NCBI GenBank assembly: GCA_030247855.1
Contig: JAPDRN010000113.1
Span: 1 to 64,000 of the forward strand
Length of the DNA stretch: 64,000 nucleotides
Direction of reading: 5' to 3'
From: Knufia peltigerae
Lineage: Eukaryota > Ascomycota > Eurotiomycetes > Chaetothyriales > Trichomeriaceae
The notes below the pieces were generated by a model. That model was not told where the DNA came from and did not search any database. It saw only the letters and a program-made list of their open reading frames with translations. This document shows, piece by piece, positions 51,027 to 57,746 of the stretch. A program made the position numbers and the translations under genes. How positions within the stretch are numbered: the stretch's first letter is position 1; each line of letters opens with the position of its first letter.

Positions 51027-52233
51027 TCAGAAACCATTCATCCCAGACCCGACGCCTCTTTCAGGAACGATTCCATGGCCACCAGGGCCAGCGGCGTCTC
51101 GTTCATCGGGTAATGCCCGGCATCCTGCAGAACCTCCAGCGTGGCCTGCCGGTAGCGGCACAGATAGGTATGCTCCATCAATGCACGGTTGAAGGTGGGA
51201 TCGTGCCCACCCACCAGCGCCTTCAACGGCTGCCGCTTCAAGCAGGCTTCGCGTCGCGGCGTCGTAGGCAATGCCGCCGCAGGGCGCCGGCGCAATGGCC
51301 ACCGTGCCGCGTATCCGTTCCGGCGCAAGCACCGCCATGCGTTCTATGGCCATGCCGCCCATCGAATGCCCTGCCACGCTGAAGCGCTCATGGCCCAGGG
51401 CGGTCATCAGATCCAGTGCGTCGGGTGCAATCTCGTCGATGGTGTAGGCGCCGGGCGCATCGCGCATGCCGCCGTAGCCGTGGCAGTCCATGAAGAGGTA
51501 GCTGAAGTCTTCGCGCGACAACCATTGCTCGATGGGCTCGGGCGGCGGCGGCGGCGGTGCGGCAGGGTCCATCGGGCCGTTGCCCGGTGCTGCGCCCGCT
51601 GCCGGCGGAGCCGGAGGTGCACCGGCGGCGTCCGCGCCCGGGGTGGTGGCGTTGCGGAACAGCGAATCCACCCAGTAGTTGAGGTCGCCTTCCGGCGCAG
51701 CCGACATAGCGCTGCCGACGCCCGCCGCGGCCGCACCTGCCGTGGATGCAACGGCGCCTGCGGTGACACCAGCCATCTTTGCACCGGCGCCCAGCACGCC
51801 ACCGATGGCGGAGGTCAGCAGACCGGCAGTGAGCAGCGTGGCCACAGCCCACGACACAAAGCCGTGCGCGGTATCGCGGAAGTAGGTTTCATCGCCGTGG
51901 ATCCGTGTCCACCTGGTGCGCAGGCGGCCTGCCAGATAGCCGCCCAGACCGGAAGCGGCCAGCGCGGTGAAGGTGAGCCACGCGGCGCTGGTCCAGCCGA
52001 AGGTCTCCTTGGAAACGCCCTCGAACGACCACGGCGATACCGAGGACAGACCAAGGCCTACACCCAGGATGAGCAGGATGAGGGCCAGTGCAGCAGCGGC
52101 AACGGCGCCGGCCAGAATCGCGCCCCACGACACTGCACTTTCGCTGGTGGGCGGCACGATGGGGGCTGGTGACGACAGTAGCGACGTCGTGACCAAGCGG
52201 GCCGCCCTCGGGCAGGTCGAATCGGGTACTCAT
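51027..52233 (-). pseudogene. Chimeric broken gene: membrane protein fused to an alpha/beta hydrolase remnant
   Basis: The main open frame runs 52196-51027. Its first half (from about 52165) has three to four membrane segments (VSWGAILAGAVAAAALALIL and others), like small integral membrane proteins. After a Pro/Ala/Gly-rich joint near 51640-51530, it becomes an alpha/beta hydrolase that lacks its first strands but keeps the nucleophile elbow GHSMGG (about 51380). Near 51270 the reading shifts: the hydrolase acid and His region (LVGGHDPTF, DAGHYPMNE) is in another frame ending at 51038, and the cap domain is missing. The N-terminus is also split: a natural-looking ATG start (MSTRFDLPEGG) at 52233 is in a different frame. 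At least one fusion and one or two frameshifts explain this. Confidence 0.7.
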
Positions 52234-52505
52234 GGGGTCGAACGCTCTGTATCAGGTGCTGCGGGTGCAGCTGGCGTCCTGAGGCTGCGCGAGCGCTTGC
52301 CAAGCTGATGAGACCGTTGAATCACGCGCTCCTGGCACGGCGAACATCGTGCCAAGAGCCGGGGCGCAGTAGATCCACGCCATGCGTGGATGGTTTTCTG
52401 CGGATGTCCAAAGCTTGCCAACCAAGGTTGGCATCTACCAGAAGCGAAACAAAAAAAAACGCCCCGCAATCGCGGGGCGTCTTCAGCACAACCTACGCGG
52501 GGCGA
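52234..52505. repeat. SMAG repeats before the gltA terminator
   Basis: GTAGATCCACGCCATGCGTG at 52369-52391 and TGCCAACCAAGGTTGGCATCTAC at 52416-52439 have GTAG and CTAC feet, respectively, and form an inverted pair. No gene is seen. Confidence 0.85.
52451..52480 (-). terminator. Strong rho-independent terminator of gltA
   Basis: ACGCCCCGC and GCGGGGCGT pair around AATC. On the minus strand the stem is followed by an unbroken run of nine Ts. It lies 25 bases past the gltA stop. Confidence 0.9.
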
Positions 52506-53073
52506 TCAGCCCTGGTAGTCGCGCACGTCGTGGCCGGTGTAGACCTGGCGCGGACGGCCGATCTTCATTTCCGGGTCGACCTGCTGTTCCAGCCAATGCG
52601 AGACCCAGCCGGAAGTGCGGCCCAGGGCGAACATGACGGTGAACATCTCGGTCGGGATCTGCAGCGCCTTGTAGATGATGCCGCTGTAGAAATCGACGTT
52701 CGGGTACAGCTTGCGGGCGACGAAGTACTCGTCCTGCAGCGCGGCCTGTTCCAGCTTCACAGCCACGTCCAGCAGCGGATCCTGCACGCCCAGCTGCTTG
52801 AGCACCTTGCCGGTCATCTCACCGATGACCTTCGCGCGCGGGTCGAAGTTCTTGTACACGCGGTGGCCGAAGCCCATCAGGCGGAAGCCGGAGGTCTTGT
52901 CCTTGGCCTTGAGCACGGCCGATTCGACGTTGTCGGCCGAACCGATCTCTTCCAGCATCTTCAGCACGGCTTCGTTGGCACCGCCGTGGGCCGGACCCCA
53001 CAGCGCGGTGACGCCAGCGGCAACCGACGCATACGGATTGGCACCGGTCGAACCGACCAGACGCACGGTCGAG

Positions 53074-53104
<31 letters not shown>

Positions 53105-53783
53105 GGATGAACAGCAGATCCAACGCCTTGACCACATCCGGATTCAGTTCGTACTGGCCGTCAGCCGACTCGAAGGTCTGCTTCAGGAAGCGGCTGACGT
53201 AGTCCAGCGAGGTGTCCGGCTTGTTGGCCGGCAGGCCCTTGCCGTGGCGGTAGATCAGCGCCGACAGGGTCGGCACCTTGGCAATCAGGCGCACGGCGGC
53301 CTGGCGGCGCTGTTCGGCGTCGGACAAGTCCAGCGAGGCGTGATAGATGCCCGACAGCTGCGCGACGGCGGCGGTCAGGATGGCCATCGGATGGGCATCC
53401 TTGGCAAAGCTGCCGATCAGGGTGTTGATCGACGCATCGACGTTGGCTTCGGCAGCCAGCTCGTCGGTGAAGGCCTTCAGCTGCTCGGCGCTCGGGCGCT
53501 CGCCGTTGATCAGCAGGTAGGCCACTTCGACGTAGCTCGACTTCTCCGACAGCTGCTCGATCGGGTAGCCGCGATACAGCAGCACGCCCTTGTCGCCGTC
53601 GATGTAGGTGATGGCGGACTTGCAGCTGGCCGTCGCGGTGAAACCGGAATCGTAGGTGAAATACCCCGTTTCCTTGGTCAGCTTCGCGATGTCGACGCAG
53701 TCGTTGCCGAGGGTGGGTTTGATGACGGGCAGAACGACCGACTTATCGCCGGCGTTGAGCGTGACCTGATCAAGATCGGACAC
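52506..53783 (-). CDS. gltA: Citrate synthase
   Basis: This enzyme condenses acetyl-CoA and oxaloacetate to citrate at the entry of the TCA cycle. The 425-residue length fits the large, Gram-negative hexameric type regulated by NADH. Catalytic residues are visible: His in LWGPAHGGANE, His in GFGHRVYKNFDPRAK, and Asp in YPNVDFYSGI. The C-terminus has the conserved RPRQVYTG. The N-terminal 30-residue domain is present. It is a single gene between a strong terminator downstream and a 296-base gap upstream that also holds the rpmE2 terminator. Confidence 0.96.
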
Positions 53784-54033
53784 TGTGTGCGCTCCTTCAT
53801 GGGAAGGCGCCTGCCCAAGCGCATTGGTCAGGCACGTGAATGACGTCCTCGGCCTGTGCCGGGGATCAGGTCATTATCGCACAGCAGCATTTGCCGGGCG
53901 CTAGACAGAAGTCGTAGACGACAGGCAGCCGGCACCCTGCCAGCGAGCGGCCGGGATCGGCAAACGCGTTGTCACAAGGACGCAGTGTTCCGTCCATCCA
54001 AACGCCCGTTGGGTAGGCGCCGGACAAAAACAA

Positions 54034-54056
54034 ACGGCCGCGCAGAGCGCGGCCGT
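54034..54056 (-). terminator. Terminator of rpmE2
   Basis: ACGGCCGCGC and GCGCGGCCGT pair around AGA, followed on the minus strand by a T-rich stretch (ttgtttttgtcc). It lies 24 bases past the rpmE2 stop. The remaining gap to gltA (53784-54030) shows no gene. Confidence 0.85.
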
Positions 54057-54079
54057 CGGTTCGAACCGGGTACGACGTA

Positions 54080-54322
54080 TCAGCGCGCGTAGCGCTTCTG
54101 GAACTTGTCGATACGGCCCGAGGTGTCGATGACCTTGTGCTTGCCCGTGTAGAACGGATGCGAAGCCGAGGAAATTTCAACCTTCACCAGCGGGTAGTCG
54201 TTGCCGTCTTCCCACTTGATGGTTTCCTTCGTGCTCATGGTCGAGCGGGTCAGGATCTTGAAATCGGAGGTGACGTCATGGAAGACGACGTCGCGGTAGT
54301 TCGGATGGATATCGGCCTTCAT
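54080..54322 (-). CDS. rpmE2: Ribosomal protein L31, type B (zinc-independent)
   Basis: The 80-residue protein is a large-subunit ribosomal protein. It starts [16 protein letters not shown] and has the conserved HPFYTGKHK and [12 protein letters not shown]. The Cys ligands of zinc-binding L31 are missing throughout, which marks it as the C-minus paralogue (YkgM/RpmE2 type). In species with two L31 genes this form is made under zinc limitation; no second L31 gene is in the window, so it may be the only one. A ribosome-like GTGAG lies before the start. Confidence 0.95.
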
Positions 54323-54409
54323 GGGCTCACACCGTAAATGGGCTGGTGGTCAAGAGCGGCATTATAAGCACTGGTTGCCGCCTGGGGCAACCAGTGCCGG
54401 AGACGGATC

Positions 54410-55348
54410 TCAGTCCGCGCCCAGGGCCTGGCGTACCAGGGCCTCGAAACGCTCCTGGTCGTAGGCCATCAGCAGGTCGCAGTTGTCCGGCTGGCCGCTC
54501 TGACGGTTCCAGTCCACGATGGTCGCGCCACGGCTGAACGTTCCGTTCAGTTCCACATTCAGCGGTCGCGACTCGACCTGCAGCTGCCCTTCCGGGTTCA
54601 ACGCCCAGGCCATGGCCAGCGCATCGGCGGTGTACCAGCGCCCGCCCTTGCTGTCTTCGGACAGGCCACGGGTCTTGCGCGAGATCAGCTCGTAGAAGCG
54701 CGCGCGATCGGAATCGGCGCCCAGCCACTGCTCGGCTTCGGTCAGCGGCAGGCCGTGGGCAACGGTGGCTTCCCAGTCCGACACCAGCAGGTGCGGGAAC
54801 GCGGTGAACACCACATGCGCGGCTTCCGGATCGAAGGCGATGTTGAATTCGGCGGCGGGGGTGATGTTGCCGTGGCAGGTGACTGCGCCGCCCATCACCA
54901 CGATGCGCTTGATACGCTGGGGCAGCGTCGGGTCGAGCTTCAGCGCCAGCGCCAGGTTGGTCAGCGGGCCGAGCATCACCAGCATCAGTTCGCCGGCATG
55001 TTCGTGCGACAAACGCAGGATCGCCAGCGCGGCGTGCTCGGCGTCGGCCTGGCGGCTGGGCGGCGGCAGGTCCACGTCGCCGTAGCCATCACGGCCATGC
55101 ACGTGGGCGGCGTCAACGGACGGATGCAGCAGCGGATCGGGGCTGCCGGCGAACACCGGCACGTCGGTGCGGCCGACGATGTCGCAGAGCTTGAGGGCGT
55201 TGCGGACGGTGTACTGCAGGCCTACGTTGCCGGCGGCGATGGTCAGGGCGACCACGTCATGCCGTTCATCGGCGAAGGCCATCAGCAGGGCCAGTGCGTC
55301 GTCGACACCGGGGTCGGTATCGATCAACAGCGGGATCTTCTTGGTCAT
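54410..55348 (-). CDS. Nucleoside hydrolase (inosine/uridine-preferring type)
   Basis: The 312-residue cytoplasmic enzyme cleaves nucleosides to free base and ribose. The calcium/ribose site motif is LLIDTDPGVDDALAL (residues 6-20), with a later Asp/Asn in MGGAVTCHGNITPAAEFNIAFDPEAA and a substrate His region near DYWEAT-like SDWEATVAHGLPL. Base preference cannot be read with certainty. ATG at 55348 gives the family N-terminus; the open frame extends 136 codons upstream through a palindromic repeat and is not coding. No transporter gene adjoins. Confidence 0.9.
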   Translation of the reverse strand: MTKKIPLLIDTDPGVDDALALLMAFADERHDVVALTIAAGNVGLQYTVRNALKLCDIVGRTDVPVFAGSPDPLLHPSVDAAHVHGRDGYGDVDLPPPSRQADAEHAALAILRLSHEHAGELMLVMLGPLTNLALALKLDPTLPQRIKRIVVMGGAVTCHGNITPAAEFNIAFDPEAAHVVFTAFPHLLVSDWEATVAHGLPLTEAEQWLGADSDRARFYELISRKTRGLSEDSKGGRWYTADALAMAWALNPEGQLQVESRPLNVELNGTFSRGATIVDWNRQSGQPDNCDLLMAYDQERFEALVRQALGAD

Positions 55349-55497
55349 CGTTGCCGTCTTCAGATCGGCAACGAAGTGTGGACCGGGAAGATGACCGTTG
55401 CAAGTATGGGAGTTCGGGTTCGGCAGGGCGGCGCCCTGCACCCTCAGAGGCCGGAGCAACGGCAACGGCAACGGCAAAAGCTGGGATTCCTTGGGAT

Positions 55498-55599
55498 GGC
55501 GGGGTGGGTCCGGTGGCGGGGGACGCCGTGAATACGTCCATGTAGGCTCGGTCGCGCCATCCATGGCGCTCACGCCCCCGCCACCGGACCCACCCCGCC
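55498..55599 (+). repeat. Large palindromic element, copy E
   Basis: Arms GGCGGGGTGGGTCCGGTGGC and complement pair perfectly over about 25 bases. The core ACGCCGTGAATACGTCCATG ... GCGCCATCCATGGCGC is the best match to copies A and B. Confidence 0.85.
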
Positions 55600-55626
55600 T
55601 TCGACAGTTGTCCACTGCTCTTGGTG

Positions 55627-55672
55627 GGTGTCGACCTTGGTCGACACGGTAGATCCACGCCATGCGTGGATG
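55627..55672. repeat. Double SMAG palindrome
   Basis: GTGTCGACC and GGTCGACAC form one palindrome, followed by GTAGATCCACGCCATGCGTG, a standard SMAG with GTAG foot. Confidence 0.85.
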
Positions 55673-55753
55673 GACGTCGGCGGGATCGGGAAAGATGACG
55701 TAATCGGCGTGCCGGGCGGGGCCACGCTGCAATTGCAGCGTTTTCGACTTTTC

Positions 55754-55768
55754 CAATGATTCTCATTG
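55754..55768. promoter_or_regulatory. Fur-box-like palindrome without an obvious target gene
   Basis: CAATGATTCTCATTG is a perfect palindrome with a TTC centre and matches the Fur core AATGATAATCATT at 11 of 13 positions. A 16-bp perfect palindrome CGCTGCAATTGCAGCG lies 14 bases before it. The nearest gene it could control is 400 bases away and not iron-related. Confidence 0.4.
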
Positions 55769-55860
55769 AAGCGACGAGGGCTGTCGTGGACATCATGAGG
55801 GGCCATCGACAACGGATGGCACGGGCTTCCAATCCCGTTTGACTGTTGTGTTGTTTACGC

Positions 55861-55960
55861 TTGCCTGCCGGCGTTGCGCGCGTGTTCCTGCGTGGCGTCC
55901 GGCAGGCAATCCGTCCGTGCGCCTTTTGGCGGGCGGTGAGTGGGGGCCTCGTGCCCGCCG
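55861..55960. other. Two adjacent stem-loops, possible structured RNA or element end
   Basis: TTGCCTGCCGG (55861-55871) pairs perfectly with CCGGCAGGCAA (55899-55909), loop 27. GGCGGGC (55929-55935) pairs with GCCCGCC (55954-55960), loop 18. This is unlike the SMAG and large palindromic families in this window. Confidence 0.4.
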
Positions 55961-56106
55961 GCTTATCAACGTTAGTCACCGGTATTGGAACCACTCGCCG
56001 CCCGCCACCCTCGCCTTCGCGTGGGTGGCCTCCTGCCTTGCGTACAAGGACTGCGCATCCGCCAGGGCGAAGGTGCCGATGGTCAGCTGTGGCCGAGCCG
56101 CTGGCA

Positions 56107-56374
56107 TACACCTGGGCAACGTGTGGCGCTGGCCCGCATCGACCGCGCCAATGCCGGGCTGATCCTGCTGCTGGAGATGCTGCACGCCAGTGAGCGCGTG
56201 CGCGTGGACGGCGAAGAAGTGCAGCAGATTGGCGATGACATCCGCGAAGGACTGCTGCTGACCTGCCGCGGCTTCGTTTACAAACATGAACAATCTGCGA
56301 TTAGAGGCGTCCTTGGCGATCTCAACGTTGTTTGCTATAAAAACATATATCCCTTTTATATCAAACAGCCATGA
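56107..56374 (+). pseudogene. Possible small-gene relic upstream of fic
   Basis: The frame through 56107-56300 has typical host codon use and a helical product (GLILLLEMLHASERVRVDG, then EEVQQIGDDIREGLLLTCRG). It has no convincing start with a ribosome site, and it runs on through the AT-rich fic promoter to a stop at 56372-56374 that overlaps the fic ATG. I therefore read it as a truncated remnant rather than a working gene, without a recognised family. Confidence 0.35.
56313..56365 (+). promoter_or_regulatory. fic promoter with overlapping inverted repeat
   Basis: TTGGCG (56313-56318), a 17-base spacer and TATAAA (56336-56341) form a good sigma-70 promoter. The inverted repeat TTTGCTATAAA (56331-56341) / TTTATATCAAA (56355-56365) matches at 10 of 11 positions and covers the -10 and the start site, so it is likely to be a repressor site. 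Confidence 0.6.
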
Positions 56375-57699
56375 AGCTGCCCATACCAGCGCCTGACCTG
56401 TCGACGCTTGCCCGGAAATACGTCGAGACCCTCGGGAGCATTCTCGATGCCCGGATCGGTCCTGAGGTAAACGGCATCTACGAACATTGGGACAAACTGC
56501 GCCATAGGACGCCCCCGGAAGGCCTGAACGCGGAACAGTGGTGGCTGGGCATCACGTGGACGCGGGCGGCGTTGTTGAAGCCCCTGCCGCAGTTGCTGGA
56601 CAAGACACAGCAACCTTTCAAGCTGGCACTCACCGACTCGATGCAACGGCGCCTGCACTACATCGACAGGGAAGCCGCAGGTTCGGTGAAGGGCGTGGAC
56701 GCAGCCAGCGGCCAAGGACGGTTCCTGATCCGCTCGTTGATTGAGGAAGCCATGACCTCATCGCAGCTGGAAGGCGCCTCGACCACGCGAGCCGTAGCGA
56801 AGGAAATGCTGAGTACTGGCCGGGCTCCACGTGACCAGTCCGAGCGCATGATCTACAACAACTACGTGGCGATGAACGTCATCCGCGAGCGCGGCATACG
56901 CCCCATCACGCCCGCCGAAATTCTGGAACTGCACAGCATCCTCACTGACGGCACGCTTGAGCTTTCGACCGACTCCGGGCGATTCAGAACGGCCGAGGAC
57001 AACGTTGCGATCTTCGACCGCGGTTCACCGCCGACGCTGCTGCACATTCCTCCTCCGGCCGAGGAAGTGCCTGCGAGGATTGAGCGGCTGTGCCAGTTCA
57101 TCAATGAGGAAAGCACACCGTTCATTCATCCGGTCGCCAAGGCAATCGCACTGCATTTCCAGATTGGCTACGACCATCCTTTCGTGGATGGCAACGGGCG
57201 CACCGCGCGCGTGCTTTTCTACTGGGCGATGATGAATGCCGGGTATTGGATGACCGAGTACCTGTCCATTTCCAGCGTACTGAAGAAATCCCCGGGCAAG
57301 TACATGCGGGCTTACCTGTATACCGAGAGTGACAATCGGGATCTTGGCTACTTCGTGTCGCAGCAACTGGAGGCCATTGAGCAGTCGATCCAGGGACTGC
57401 ACGCCTACATCGCCAGGAAGCATGCAGAGGATCAAGCTGCGAGGCGCATGCTTCGTACAGCTCGACTTGGCAACGGACCGCTCAATCACCGCCAGCGCGC
57501 TTTGCTCGCCAACGCACTGAAGGAACCCGATCGCACTTACACTGTGGCCAGCCACCAGGCAGCGCACACCATTACATATCCGACTGCGCTGAAGGACCTG
57601 AACGGATTGGTGACGGCCGGACTTGTCAGTAAAGAGCGCGTGGGGAAGGCGTCCGAGTATTTCGTGCTTCCTGGGCTGCCCGAGCGCTTGGCACTGTAG
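56371..57699 (+). CDS. Fic family protein (class II, with C-terminal winged helix)
   Basis: The 442-residue cytoplasmic protein carries the Fic motif HPFVDGNGR (His269 to Arg277), which transfers AMP from ATP to hydroxyl groups of target proteins. The inhibitory helix motif SxxxEG lies before it (Ser130, Glu134, Gly135), which makes it class II and self-restrained. The N-terminal 100 residues are a domain of Fic/DUF4172 type. The C-terminal part (about 365-435: QAAHTITYPTALKDLNGLVTAG) is a winged helix that could bind DNA. There is almost no ribosome site; the leader is short (about 20 bases). The stop codon TAG lies in a SMAG foot. Its targets are unknown, and the gene sits in a repeat-rich gap beside recG. 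Confidence 0.9.
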   Translation: MKLPIPAPDLSTLARKYVETLGSILDARIGPEVNGIYEHWDKLRHRTPPEGLNAEQWWLGITWTRAALLKPLPQLLDKTQQPFKLALTDSMQRRLHYIDREAAGSVKGVDAASGQGRFLIRSLIEEAMTSSQLEGASTTRAVAKEMLSTGRAPRDQSERMIYNNYVAMNVIRERGIRPITPAEILELHSILTDGTLELSTDSGRFRTAEDNVAIFDRGSPPTLLHIPPPAEEVPARIERLCQFINEESTPFIHPVAKAIALHFQIGYDHPFVDGNGRTARVLFYWAMMNAGYWMTEYLSISSVLKKSPGKYMRAYLYTESDNRDLGYFVSQQLEAIEQSIQGLHAYIARKHAEDQAARRMLRTARLGNGPLNHRQRALLANALKEPDRTYTVASHQAAHTITYPTALKDLNGLVTAGLVSKERVGKASEYFVLPGLPERLAL

Positions 57700-57718
57700 C
57701 TCCACGCCATGCGTGGAG
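57696..57718. repeat. SMAG palindrome overlapping the fic stop codon
   Basis: GTAGCTCCACGCCATGCGTG plus GAG: the TAG at 57697-57699 is the fic stop codon. Confidence 0.85.
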
Positions 57719-57746
57719 GTGTGTCGAAGCAACGTGCCGCGCGCAG

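Larger units (their letters stand above)
55349..56370. other. Relic- and repeat-rich gap upstream of fic
   Basis: These 1022 bases hold a hexamer run (55455-55480), the large palindromic element copy E (55498-55599), a SMAG (55627-55672), two palindromes (55725-55740 and 55754-55768, the second Fur-box-like), a pair of stem-loops (55861-55960), a possible small-gene relic (56107-56300) and the fic promoter. No intact gene is recognised. Confidence 0.7.

Noticed and set aside
53866..54180. Minus-strand 104-codon frame upstream of gltA
   Set aside because: It covers the rpmE2 terminator and part of rpmE2 in another frame; no ribosome site or family.
54410..55756. 136-codon N-terminal extension of the nucleoside hydrolase
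   Set aside because: It is made of palindromic repeat sequence (copy E and SMAG); the family starts at LLIDTDPG just after the chosen ATG.
55930..55985. Integron attC-like site around cttatcaacgttagtc
   Set aside because: The core does not satisfy GTTRRRY/RYYYAAC spacing and no integron cassette is evident.
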